Of a DNA stretch of 64,000 nt, positions 8,552 through 16,406 are shown piece by piece. The translations under genes and the position numbers were made by a program. Source of the stretch: JBOGIG01 sp050742455. Its GTDB lineage: Bacteria > Actinomycetota > Acidimicrobiia > Acidimicrobiales > JBOGIG01. A model generated the notes under the pieces. The model worked only from the letters and a program-made list of their open reading frames with translations, was not told where the DNA came from and ran no database searches. The first letter of the stretch is position 1. Each line of letters opens with the position of its first letter. Location: assembly GCA_050742455.1 (NCBI GenBank), contig JBOGIG010000004.1, positions 62,001-126,000 on the forward strand. The letters run 5' to 3'.

Positions 8552-9640
8552 TCAGAGCTTACGGGCGATGGCATCGCCGATCTCGGATGTGGAAGTTGTG
8601 GATGGAACCGCTGCGCGCCGATGTTCGGCTGCATATTGAAGGACAGCGACGAGCACCCGGTCGGCGGCGGCCGACTCGCCCAGATGGTCCAGCATCATCG
8701 CCGCCGAGCGGATGGCGGCCAGAGGATTGGCACGGCCGGTGCCGACGATGTCGTGGGCCGCACCGTGTACGGGCTCGAACAGGCTCGGCCCGGTCCGATC
8801 GGGGTTGAGGTTGGCCGAGGCCGCCAGACCGATCCCCCCAGATACGGCACCGGCCAGGTCGGTGAGAATGTCCCCGAACAGATTGTCAGTAACCACGACG
8901 TCGTAGCGGTGGGGATCCTCGACCAAGTAGATGCAAGCCGCGTCGACATGGTTATACGACGTTGCGACGTCGGGGAAATCGGGGGCCACTTCGTCGAAGG
9001 TCCGCTGCCACAGATCGCCGGAATAGGTCAACACGTTGGTCTTGTGCACCAGGGTCAAGTGGCGACGGGATCGCGACCGGGCCAGGGCGAAGGCGTAGCG
9101 GATGCAGCGCTCCACTCCATGCCGGGAATTGACCGAGCCTTGGGTGGCGATCTCGTAGGGAGTGCCTCGGCGCAGAAAGCCCCCTTCACCCGCATATGCC
9201 CCTTCGGTATTTTCCCTCACCACGGCCAGCTCGAAGTCCACCTCACCGTCGTCCTTGAACGCAGTAAAGGGTCGAAGGTTGATATACAGGTCGAGCTCGA
9301 ACCGCATCCGCAGCAATAGGCCTCTTTCCAGGGTCCCGCTCGGCACCGCCCTGCTGCCCACCGGCGGCCCCACCGCACCGAGCATGATGGCGTCGAGTCC
9401 TCGCAGCTCGTCCAGGACGTCGTCGTCAAGCACCTCGCCGGTGCGCACGAATCGGTCCGCCCCGAGGTCGAACTCGGTGACATCCAACTTTACCCCCACC
9501 GCCTCTATGACCTTCATGGCCTCGGCCACCACTTCCGGGCCTATGCCGTCGCCCCCGATGACGCCGACCCGATGAGGTCCGCGCCTCGCCGGGTCAGCCG
9601 GGTCGGCCGGGTCAGCCGGGTCCAATTGCTGATTCGTCAA
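8552..9640 (-). CDS. leuB: 3-isopropylmalate dehydrogenase
   Basis: The 362-residue protein is a beta-decarboxylating dehydrogenase. IGGDGIGPEVV is near the N-terminus, VRENTEGAYAGEGG in the middle, DNLFGDILTD binds metal, and FEPVHGAAHDIVGTG is the NAD site. It oxidises 3-isopropylmalate in leucine synthesis and, given the adjacent cimA, probably 3-methylmalate in isoleucine synthesis. The start is TTG at 9640, chosen because AGGAGG stands nine bases upstream; the longer open frame runs through the attenuator hairpin. The N-terminus carries an ADP repeat (9-bp units at 9591-9622) before the Rossmann-like core, which usually starts within a few residues of the N-terminus. Confidence 0.93.
   Translation of the reverse strand: MTNQQLDPADPADPADPARRGPHRVGVIGGDGIGPEVVAEAMKVIEAVGVKLDVTEFDLGADRFVRTGEVLDDDVLDELRGLDAIMLGAVGPPVGSRAVPSGTLERGLLLRMRFELDLYINLRPFTAFKDDGEVDFELAVVRENTEGAYAGEGGFLRRGTPYEIATQGSVNSRHGVERCIRYAFALARSRSRRHLTLVHKTNVLTYSGDLWQRTFDEVAPDFPDVATSYNHVDAACIYLVEDPHRYDVVVTDNLFGDILTDLAGAVSGGIGLAASANLNPDRTGPSLFEPVHGAAHDIVGTGRANPLAAIRSAAMMLDHLGESAAADRVLVAVLQYAAEHRRAAVPSTTSTSEIGDAIARKL
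9591..9622. repeat. 9-bp tandem repeat in leuB N-terminus
   Basis: Three copies of GGGTCAGCC/GGGTCGGCC plus a partial copy encode the LDPADPADPADP extension ahead of the LeuB core. Confidence 0.8.
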
Positions 9641-9693
9641 ATTTTCGAGCCTCCTGGGTTTGCCGCCGCGGGACGAAACTACGCCTGAATATG

Positions 9694-9750
9694 AAAAACC
9701 GCCCACTTGGTGGACGGTCGTTGAGGCGCACACCAATTCGGGTGAGCGCC
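9694..9750 (-). terminator. attenuator hairpins upstream of leuB-ilvE-cimA
   Basis: On the reverse strand the leader-peptide stop codon is followed at once by a hairpin (GGCGCTCACC at 9750-9741 with GGTGTGCGCC at 9734-9725, nine of ten pairs). A second hairpin follows, CCGTCCAC at 9717-9710 with GTGGGCGG at 9706-9699 and a three-base loop, then TTTTTCAT. The second is a canonical intrinsic terminator about 54 bases before the leuB start. A terminator placed between a promoter and its gene, next to a leader peptide, indicates transcription attenuation. Confidence 0.82.
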
Positions 9751-9794
9751 TAGCCGATAATGCCTACCTGACCCGATGGCATGGCAATAAACAT
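9750..9794 (-). CDS. leader peptide MFIAMPSGQVGIIG of the leuB-ilvE-cimA operon
   Basis: A 14-codon reading frame starts at ATG 9794 and ends with TAG at 9750. Its last residues are Val-Gly-Ile-Ile-Gly, so the ribosome would need charged Ile-tRNA (codons ATT, ATC) and Val-tRNA (GTA) just before the first hairpin. The ATG lies seven bases downstream of a good -10 box, so it is probably translated from a leaderless mRNA. Stalling at the Ile codons would disturb the first hairpin and prevent the terminator. There is no Leu codon, although leuB comes next; the downstream gene cimA makes isoleucine precursor, which fits. Confidence 0.72.
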   Translation of the reverse strand: MFIAMPSGQVGIIG

Positions 9795-9800
9795 GGGGAC

Positions 9801-9829
9801 ATTGTCACCCATGGGCCTGTTCGAGTCAA
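9801..9829 (-). promoter_or_regulatory. promoter of the leuB-ilvE-cimA operon
   Basis: TTGACT (9829-9824), a 17-base spacer and GACAAT (9806-9801) form a sigma-70-type promoter on the reverse strand. The expected start point is the A of the leader-peptide ATG at 9794. Confidence 0.7.
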
Positions 9830-9861
9830 GAATGGTCGAGGTCGCCGCTAATCTTGGTTCG

Positions 9862-10332
9862 GTGACTCCCACCCAGCTTTCCCATGAGGCCTTCGACCGG
9901 CTCCAGGCCGAGGTGGAAAACCTGACCACGGTGGGCCGGATAGACATTGCCCGGGCCATCGAGGATGCAAGGGCCCTCGGGGACTTGAGCGAGAACGGCG
10001 ACTACCACGCGGCCAAGGACGCCCAGGGCAAGATGGAGGCCAGGATCCGCCAGCTCGCGGCCATACTCAAGGACGCGGAGATCGTCGATGCGGACGAGGC
10101 TTCGGATGGAGCGGTCGCCACCGGGACGGTGGTGGCCCTGCGTTACGAGGGCGACGATGACGTGGAGCGCTTTCTGATCGGCTCCATCGAGGAGCGCCGC
10201 GACGGGCTGGGGGTCATCTCACCCGGGTCCCCCCTGGGCCAGGCCCTGATCGGTCGGCAGGCCGGTTCCACCATCACCTACGAGGCCCCAGGAGGCAGCC
10301 TGCGGGTCGAGATCGTCGAGGTAGGGAGCTGA
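9862..10332 (+). CDS. greA: transcription elongation factor GreA
   Basis: The 156-residue protein has the GreA layout: an N-terminal coiled coil with DLSENGDYHAAKDAQGKMEARIRQL, whose acidic tip enters the RNA polymerase secondary channel, and a C-terminal FKBP-like domain ending in the ISPGSPLGQALIGRQAGS and TYEAPGG segments. GreA stimulates transcript cleavage in backtracked RNA polymerase. GTG at 9862 is preferred over upstream ATGs because it gives the usual family length, and a TAATCT -10-like box lies seven bases upstream, suggesting a leaderless mRNA. The upstream ATGs fall in the promoter region of the divergent leuB leader. Confidence 0.92.
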   Translation: MTPTQLSHEAFDRLQAEVENLTTVGRIDIARAIEDARALGDLSENGDYHAAKDAQGKMEARIRQLAAILKDAEIVDADEASDGAVATGTVVALRYEGDDDVERFLIGSIEERRDGLGVISPGSPLGQALIGRQAGSTITYEAPGGSLRVEIVEVGS

Positions 10333-10483
10333 CCTGCTAGCATTGATGCTCCGCCCCGGTGTTTGAATACGCCTGGGCAAGGCGCCGCCTAGTGGTTCAG
10401 GTCGTGCCCACTTAGCACCGACCACCCACCCCGCCTACCCATCCCTGGCGCCCGTCAACGGCCCTCGGACCGATGGAGTCATC

Positions 10484-11896
10484 TTGACACGCACATTTAC
10501 CGACCTCGGCGTTCCCGAGGACATCTCGTCCTGCCTGGCCGAGAACGGCATCACCTCGGCCTTTCCCATCCAAGAAGCCACCCTGCCCGACTCGCTGGCT
10601 GGACGAGACATCTGTGGCAAAGCCCCGACGGGATCAGGAAAGACCCTGGCCTTCGCGATCCCCATGGCCGCGCGCATTCCCCGAGCCAAGCCCCACCATC
10701 CCACCGCCCTGGTACTGGTCCCCACACGCGAGCTGGCCGCTCAGGTCCAGCGAGCCATCGAGCCCCTGGCCCGAGCCCGCGGTCGTCGGGTTGCTTCCTT
10801 CTATGGTGGGGTCGGCTTCGGCGAGCAGCTCAAGGCTCTGCGTCAGAGTGTGGACATCGCCGTGGCCTGTCCGGGAAGACTCGGAGACCTGATCGAACGT
10901 GGTCAACTCAGGCTGTCCTCGGTTGGCTTTGTCGTCCTCGACGAGGCCGACCGCATGGCCGACATGGGCTTCTTGCCCGAGGTCAAAAAGATCCTGGATC
11001 AGGTGTCGAAGAATCGTCAGACCCTCCTGTTCTCAGCCACCCTGGACGGCGAGATCGATGTGCTGGTCCGCCGCTACCAGACCGATCCGGCCCGCCACGA
11101 GGCACAGGCAGACGACGACGACATCGACTTGGCCCAACACCACTTCTGGAAGACGGACCGGACCGAGCGCCTCGGACTTTGCACTGAGCTGATCTCGGCC
11201 GCCGGACCGAGCATGGTGTTCTGTCGTACCAAGCACGGCGCCGACCGCCTGGCCAAGCAACTCAACGCGGCCGGTGTGAGTGCGGCGGCGATCCACGGAG
11301 ATCGAAGCCAGGCCCAGCGGGAAAGGGCCTTGGCCGCATTTGCCAATCACCGGGTTCGGGCCCTGGTGGCCACTGATGTGGCGGCCCGGGGGATCCACGT
11401 GGAGGGGGTGGGCGCCGTAGTCCACTTCGATCCGCCCAACGATCACAAGGACTACATCCATCGTTCCGGTCGCACCGCTCGGGCTGGGGCTCGGGGCCAT
11501 GTCGTCAGCTTCATCCCGGCGGAGGGAGCCAAGGCCGCCCGCAAGATGCAGTCCGACCTGGGCATGGCGCGGGGGCTGGCGACACCCGACGTCAACTCCC
11601 TGCGCGACGGGACCGATCCCTGGGCGGCGATCACGCCGATCGACGCGCCCAACCCGAGGCCCAAGGTCGGCCACAGTCCGGCCCCACGTCGACCGGTGCC
11701 CCCGGCCCGAGCCAACAAGACCACCCGAGCCAACAAGACCACCCGAGCCAACAAGACCATGGGCGACCGCAAGACGGTCTCCAGGCCCAGCCTGGACCAT
11801 CGCTCCAACAGCTCCAAGGCCCCATCCAGGCCTGGACCAGAAAGCCGGTCGCGTCGCCGGGGCAACGTCGGGACCAAGAAGTCGGGTGGCCGCTGA
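10484..11896 (+). CDS. DEAD-box ATP-dependent RNA helicase
   Basis: The 470-residue protein shows all helicase motifs in order: Q motif (GITSAFPIQEATLP), motif I APTGSGKT, Ia PTRELA, CPGR (normally TPGR), DEAD with VLDEADRMADMGF, SAT, ATDVAARGIH and HRSGRTARAG. It unwinds short RNA duplexes in ribosome assembly, cold response or RNA turnover. The C-terminal 90 residues are basic and disordered, with RANKTT three times, and may bind RNA. Start is TTG at 10484, preceded by GGAG; no in-frame ATG fits. A 150-base gap after greA probably holds its promoter and 5' untranslated region. Confidence 0.92.
   Translation: MTRTFTDLGVPEDISSCLAENGITSAFPIQEATLPDSLAGRDICGKAPTGSGKTLAFAIPMAARIPRAKPHHPTALVLVPTRELAAQVQRAIEPLARARGRRVASFYGGVGFGEQLKALRQSVDIAVACPGRLGDLIERGQLRLSSVGFVVLDEADRMADMGFLPEVKKILDQVSKNRQTLLFSATLDGEIDVLVRRYQTDPARHEAQADDDDIDLAQHHFWKTDRTERLGLCTELISAAGPSMVFCRTKHGADRLAKQLNAAGVSAAAIHGDRSQAQRERALAAFANHRVRALVATDVAARGIHVEGVGAVVHFDPPNDHKDYIHRSGRTARAGARGHVVSFIPAEGAKAARKMQSDLGMARGLATPDVNSLRDGTDPWAAITPIDAPNPRPKVGHSPAPRRPVPPARANKTTRANKTTRANKTMGDRKTVSRPSLDHRSNSSKAPSRPGPESRSRRRGNVGTKKSGGR
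11708..11761. repeat. 18-bp tandem repeat in helicase tail
   Basis: Three nearly identical copies of CGAGCCAACAAGACCACC encode RANKTT RANKTT RANKTM in the basic C-terminal tail. Confidence 0.88.
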
Positions 11897-11959
11897 GCAT
11901 CAGAACCGCCCGAGTCCACGTAGGATCCGAGAGGTGAGGCGGGCCATTAGGATCACGCC

Positions 11960-13468
11960 ATGAGTGCCGGCCCCAATAATCTCGCCGATCCGAGCGGCGC
12001 CAGGACTCCGGTCGGGGCCAGGACTCCGAGCGGCGCCAGGACTCCGAGCGGCGCCAGGACTCTGAGCGACGCCAAGACCCTGAGCGACAAGGTATGGGAA
12101 CGCCACCTGGTGCATTCCAAGGCCGGAGAACCGGACCTGTTGTTCATCGACCTGCATCTGATCCACGAAGTCACCTCCCCGCAGGCCTTCGAGGGCCTCC
12201 GCCTGGCCGGACGGGGGGTTCGCCGCCCGGACCTGACCCTGGCTACGGCTGACCACAACGTGCCCACCACCGACATCGACAAGCCGGTGGCCGATCCCAT
12301 CTCGGCCAAGCAACTGAGCGTGCTGGCCCAGAACTGCGCCGAGTTCGGTATCACCTGCTATCCCATGGGACATCGGGACCAGGGAATCGTCCACATCATC
12401 GGCCCCGAACAGGGGCTGACACAGCCCGGCATGACCATCGTGTGTGGCGACAGCCATACCGATACCCACGGGGCTTTTGGCGCCCTGGCCTTCGGTATAG
12501 GCACCAGCGAGGTGGAGCACGTACTGGCCACGCAAACCCTGCCCCAGGCCCGCCCGGCCACCATGTCGGTGACGGTAGAAGGTGCCCTGGCTCCCGGAGT
12601 GGTCGCCAAGGATGTGATCCTCGCCATCATCGGACACATCGGCACCGGCGGGGGCATCGGCCACATCATCGAATACCAAGGTTCGACCATTCGGGCACTG
12701 AGCATGGAAGGCCGCATGACGGTGTGCAACATGAGCGTCGAGGCCGGAGCTCGAGCGGGCCTGGTGGCCCCCGACGACGTCACCTTTTCTTACCTGGAAG
12801 GGCGGCGGCACTCACCCTCGGGACGGGCCTGGGATCAGGCTGTCGATGACTGGCGCTCCCTGGCCGGCGATGAGGGGGCATCCTTCGCCACCGAGGTCGC
12901 CCTCCCCGCCTCAGGCATCGCTCCGCACGTTTCCTGGGGCACCAACCCGGCCCAGGTGGTTCCGATCGGCGAGGTGATCCCCGACCCTGACAGCTTCGAC
13001 ACTCCCGCAGAAAGGGAAGCCGCGGCCCGGGCCCTCGAATATATGGGCCTCAAGGCCCTGACTCCCATGCGTCAGATCCCCGTCGATACCGTCTTTATCG
13101 GCTCGTGCACCAACGGCCGCATCGAGGACCTGCGGGCGGCGGCGGCCGTTCTCGACGGTCGTCGGGTGCGCTCCGGCCTGCGGGCTCTGGTCGTGCCTGG
13201 GTCACACCGGGTCAAGGCCCAAGCCGAAGCAGAGGGACTCGATCGGATATTTCGCCAATCGGGATTCGACTGGCGGGAGCCGGGCTGCTCCATGTGTCTG
13301 GCCATGAACCCAGACAAGCTCAGCGTGGGCGAGCGCTGCGCCTCCACGTCCAATCGCAATTTCGAAGGGCGCCAGGGCCGGGGAGGTCGCACACACCTGG
13401 TATCGCCCGGCGTGGCGGCGGCCACCGCGGTGGCCGGACGATTGTGTGCACCCGATGACCTGGATTGA
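11960..13468 (+). CDS. leuC: 3-isopropylmalate dehydratase large subunit
   Basis: The 502-residue protein is an aconitase-family large subunit. TLSDKVWERHLV opens the conserved region, DHNVPT is visible, GDSHTDTHGAFGALAFGIGTSEVEH is typical, and the [4Fe-4S] ligands are the Cys of GSCTNGR and the two Cys of GCSMCLAMNPD. With LeuD it isomerises 2-isopropylmalate, and very probably citramalate made by CimA. About 30 extra residues precede the core, built from GARTPS repeats. Start ATG 11960 follows the helicase by 63 bases. No attenuator was seen upstream, unlike leuA, leuB and ilvB. Confidence 0.95.
   Translation: MSAGPNNLADPSGARTPVGARTPSGARTPSGARTLSDAKTLSDKVWERHLVHSKAGEPDLLFIDLHLIHEVTSPQAFEGLRLAGRGVRRPDLTLATADHNVPTTDIDKPVADPISAKQLSVLAQNCAEFGITCYPMGHRDQGIVHIIGPEQGLTQPGMTIVCGDSHTDTHGAFGALAFGIGTSEVEHVLATQTLPQARPATMSVTVEGALAPGVVAKDVILAIIGHIGTGGGIGHIIEYQGSTIRALSMEGRMTVCNMSVEAGARAGLVAPDDVTFSYLEGRRHSPSGRAWDQAVDDWRSLAGDEGASFATEVALPASGIAPHVSWGTNPAQVVPIGEVIPDPDSFDTPAEREAAARALEYMGLKALTPMRQIPVDTVFIGSCTNGRIEDLRAAAAVLDGRRVRSGLRALVVPGSHRVKAQAEAEGLDRIFRQSGFDWREPGCSMCLAMNPDKLSVGERCASTSNRNFEGRQGRGGRTHLVSPGVAAATAVAGRLCAPDDLD
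11993..12082. repeat. 18-bp tandem repeat in leuC N-terminus
   Basis: Five copies of AGCGGCGCCAGGACTCCG, the last degenerate, encode SGARTP-type units. The array ends right where LeuC similarity starts (LSDKVWERH). Confidence 0.88.
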
Positions 13469-13491
13469 ACCGAACAGGAGCAATTTCCGCC

Positions 13492-14088
13492 ATGGAACCA
13501 ATCAGAGTCCTCAATGGCCGGGCCGTGCCCTTGGACCGGTCCGACATCGACACCGATCAGATCATCCCCAGCGATTGGCTCAAGCGGGTAGAGCGGACCG
13601 GCTTTGGGGCCGGCCTGTTCTCCGATTGGCGTGACGATCGGGACTTCGTCCTCAACCACCTGGATTACGCTGGCGCCAACATTTTGGTGACCGGCCCGAA
13701 CTTCGGAACCGGTTCGTCCCGGGAGCATGCCGTTTGGGCCCTCGTGGACTATGGCTTTCGCGCTGTCATCTCACCTCGCTTCGCCGACATATTCCGCAGC
13801 AATTCGACCAAGTCCGGCCTGATCCCGGCCGAGGTTTCTCCGGCCCAGGGACGGGCCATTCTCGATGCCGTGCTGGCCGATTCCACCCTGGAGATCACGG
13901 TTGACGTCGAGAATCGGGTGGTACTGGTACCCGGCGCCGACATCGAGGCACCTTTCGTCCTGGACGACTTCACCCGTCACCGCCTTCTTGAGGGCCTTGA
14001 CGACATCGGCATCACCGAGCAATTCGCCGATCAGATCGGTGCCTACGAAGCTCACCGCCCGTCGTGGTTGCCTAGCACTTCGGCCTAG
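13492..14088 (+). CDS. leuD: 3-isopropylmalate dehydratase small subunit
   Basis: The 198-residue LeuD shows RSDIDTDQIIPSDWLKR, GPNFGTGSSREHAVWAL and ISPRFADIFRSNSTKSGLIP, all typical of the swivel domain that completes the LeuC active site. ATG at 13492 is chosen because AGGAG stands 11 bases upstream; a TTG nine codons earlier overlaps leuC. Only 23 bases separate it from leuC, so both form one transcript. The product probably serves both leucine synthesis and the citramalate route to isoleucine. Confidence 0.95.
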   Translation: MEPIRVLNGRAVPLDRSDIDTDQIIPSDWLKRVERTGFGAGLFSDWRDDRDFVLNHLDYAGANILVTGPNFGTGSSREHAVWALVDYGFRAVISPRFADIFRSNSTKSGLIPAEVSPAQGRAILDAVLADSTLEITVDVENRVVLVPGADIEAPFVLDDFTRHRLLEGLDDIGITEQFADQIGAYEAHRPSWLPSTSA

Positions 14089-14113
14089 GCCAGCCTGCCC
14101 CGAACCACGGGTG

Positions 14114-14938
14114 CTATTTATGCGTGGTCGTTGGTGTGGTGGCGGGAGGCGTCGTGGCCGTAGTGCCGGCGGGAGGGGTGGTGGGGGTGGTCGATGAGGG
14201 TGCGTGTCCCGAAGACGTTGTGCTCGGCGGGGCCTGTAGGACGTTGACATTGGCCACGCGCCACCCGGACGAAGTGTCCTTCATCTCCACCACCAGGCGA
14301 AGCTCGTCGGCCACTGGGGCTTTGATCTGGTTGTTGATGATGGTCTCATCCACTACGGCAAAGAAGTCGACCGTGTTTCCCGTGGCCGATTGGACGTAGA
14401 ACGACCGGATCTCGCCCCGGCTGGCCGACGCCGCCCCCAGCAGCTTCTTGCGAATGTCGGTGCCGAAGAACTGACGAGCCTGGCCGGCAAAGGGATCAGT
14501 GGCCAGACTCTGGATCTTGTTGAAGTCGGCATCGAGCGTGGAGGGATCAAAATTGGTGAGGGCGATGATGAAACTCTGGGCCTGTACCTTGGCCGCTGCC
14601 ACGTTGTTGGAACTGCTGTAGTTGTTGTACCAGGCCAGGCCGAAGCCGATGGTCCCGGCAAGTCCCAGCACGGCCACCACGGCCAGCACCACCAGCCGCC
14701 ATCCCATGGCGCTGCGGGCCTCGGCCCATCGCCTGAACCGCCGCCTCGGCTTCTTGTCGGACCCATCCCCCGTCTGGGTCGCTACCGGCCTCGAGCCCGG
14801 CCCGGAGTCGGCTTCGGGCCCGGAACCCGGCCCGGAAACGCCTGTCGGATCACCGCCCGGCATCTCCGACCCAGGCGCATCCTCAAGCCCAGCGCCGGTG
14901 CCCACCACTCGAACTCCCCTGATGCCCTTCTCACTCAC
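14114..14938 (-). CDS. Mce-associated membrane protein
   Basis: This is the last gene of the mce operon. A charged cytoplasmic N-terminus is followed by one membrane segment (GWRLVVLAVVAVLGLAGTIG) and an extracytoplasmic NTF2-like region resembling Mam proteins encoded after mycobacterial mce genes. The C-terminus is a Thr/Pro-rich tail (PTTPPAGTTATTPPATT). Mam proteins are thought to stabilise Mce complexes. GTG at 14938 lies 19 bases after the previous stop with GGCGAGGGG upstream; an in-frame ATG at 14995 would overlap the previous gene and cannot be excluded. Confidence 0.75.
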   Translation of the reverse strand: MSEKGIRGVRVVGTGAGLEDAPGSEMPGGDPTGVSGPGSGPEADSGPGSRPVATQTGDGSDKKPRRRFRRWAEARSAMGWRLVVLAVVAVLGLAGTIGFGLAWYNNYSSSNNVAAAKVQAQSFIIALTNFDPSTLDADFNKIQSLATDPFAGQARQFFGTDIRKKLLGAASASRGEIRSFYVQSATGNTVDFFAVVDETIINNQIKAPVADELRLVVEMKDTSSGWRVANVNVLQAPPSTTSSGHAPSSTTPTTPPAGTTATTPPATTPTTTHK

Positions 14939-14957
14939 GACCTGATGCCCCTCGCCT

Positions 14958-16406
14958 TCATTTGTTGTCTCTCTTGAATCTGCCGGCCGGGCCATTCGAT
15001 CGCCGGGCGCCGGCTCGGAATCCCTCGACCCCGCCACCAATCCGATGACGCCCCCTGCGCTGGAAATCACCCCGAGCCGCCAAGAAGCGGTCCCGGGACG
15101 GGCGCAGGCGGACCAGGGCGGCGACCAGCAGGCCCGCCAGGACGAGGATCAGCCAGATCGAGGTGCTGTCACCACGTACGAATGAAGCCGGGGCAGAGCC
15201 CAGGGGGGGTGCTCCGGCTCCCGAACCCCGCACCCTGGCCTCCGAGGTCGGGGCCACCAGGTTGGGCGCGGCCCCGGCGGTCAGAGCAGCGGGTGGTGGA
15301 TTGACCTGGGTGGTGGGCCCGACACCGTTACCGAACTCGGTTTGGCAGGCTGCCCCCAAGTGGGTCTGCTTGGGAACGGTGGCCGTCGAGTAGGAAGAGG
15401 CCGCCGGCATGCCTGGGGGCAGGACCAGGCGGACTCGAAGCTCGGTCTGGTGGGTCTGGGCCACCGAGCCCGGTCCGAGGCTCTTGGTCGGCCCGTAGGG
15501 GGCGGTCTTGTCCACTGCACCGAAGAAGTACTGGTTGGTGGCCAGGGTCGTGTTGAGGTTGAACAGGTTGGCCGGCTGGCTCAAATTCGCGGTCGTAGCG
15601 GCGAAATCGTGCAGCAGGCACGCCACGTTGGGCTGTTCGTTGGCCACGATGGTGCCCAGCAGGTCCCCCAGCTTGCCCCCATTATTCAACAGGTCCACGA
15701 GGTTGTAGCGCTGGTCGGCCAGGACCTTGGTCAGGATCTGGGTGTTGACCAGAGACTGCACCAACTGCTTTCCGGAGTTGGACAAGGTGTCGAGCAGGGG
15801 CGGCGAGTTGGCCAGGAGGGCCTTGAACTGGGCCTGATAGTTCAAGAATTCCTTAGAGAATGTGTCGGAGGCGTTGATGAGAGTACGAAAGTCCACGGCT
15901 CGTCCGGCGAAGGCCAGGGCCAGGTTGTGCACCACCGTGTTGAGGTCGCCCGTAGGTATGGCGGCCAGCAGCTTGTTGGCCACGTCTATGACCTGCCCCA
16001 CATTGGGAGGCGCCCCCAGGGGACCAATCGGCACCACTGCTCCGCTATGGAGCGGAGGTGCGGTACCCCCGTGCTGGGGGACCAGATCCAGGGCCTGCTC
16101 GCCGAGGGGATTCGCCCGGACCACGTTGGCGGCCACGTCGCCGGGTATGGATACCCCGTGATTGATGCTCATGACCACCTTGACGCCGTGGGCGTCGAGA
16201 TTGACGGACTTGACCGAGCCGACGACCACCCCGTTCTCTGACACGGTGAAGCCGGTTCGCAGTCCCGAGGTGGTGGGCAGGATGGTGGAGATATTCATCT
16301 CGGACACAAACGGGTTGTGCAGGAGGGTAATGACGCCATAGCCGATCAGGGCCACGCTGATGACCAAGACCGCCACAAGGTTGGCGATTACCCGACGAGA
16401 GATCAT
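14958..16406 (-). CDS. Mce family protein, F position
   Basis: The 482-residue protein has an N-terminal membrane anchor (ANLVAVLVISVALIGYGVITLL), an MCE domain (GLRTGFTVSENGVVVGSVKSV), a long helical region and, unusually, a second hydrophobic segment near the C-terminus (STSIWLILVLAGLLVAALV) followed by a basic tail. Mce proteins form hexameric tunnels that carry lipids or sterols across the envelope to YrbE permeases. The ATG overlaps the preceding mce stop by four bases. By order it corresponds to mycobacterial MceF. Confidence 0.88.
   Translation of the reverse strand: MISRRVIANLVAVLVISVALIGYGVITLLHNPFVSEMNISTILPTTSGLRTGFTVSENGVVVGSVKSVNLDAHGVKVVMSINHGVSIPGDVAANVVRANPLGEQALDLVPQHGGTAPPLHSGAVVPIGPLGAPPNVGQVIDVANKLLAAIPTGDLNTVVHNLALAFAGRAVDFRTLINASDTFSKEFLNYQAQFKALLANSPPLLDTLSNSGKQLVQSLVNTQILTKVLADQRYNLVDLLNNGGKLGDLLGTIVANEQPNVACLLHDFAATTANLSQPANLFNLNTTLATNQYFFGAVDKTAPYGPTKSLGPGSVAQTHQTELRVRLVLPPGMPAASSYSTATVPKQTHLGAACQTEFGNGVGPTTQVNPPPAALTAGAAPNLVAPTSEARVRGSGAGAPPLGSAPASFVRGDSTSIWLILVLAGLLVAALVRLRPSRDRFLAARGDFQRRGRHRIGGGVEGFRAGARRSNGPAGRFKRDNK

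Noticed and set aside
11897..11959. Attenuator upstream of leuC
   Set aside because: No leader ORF with Leu/Ile/Val codons and no terminator hairpin was found in the 63 bases.
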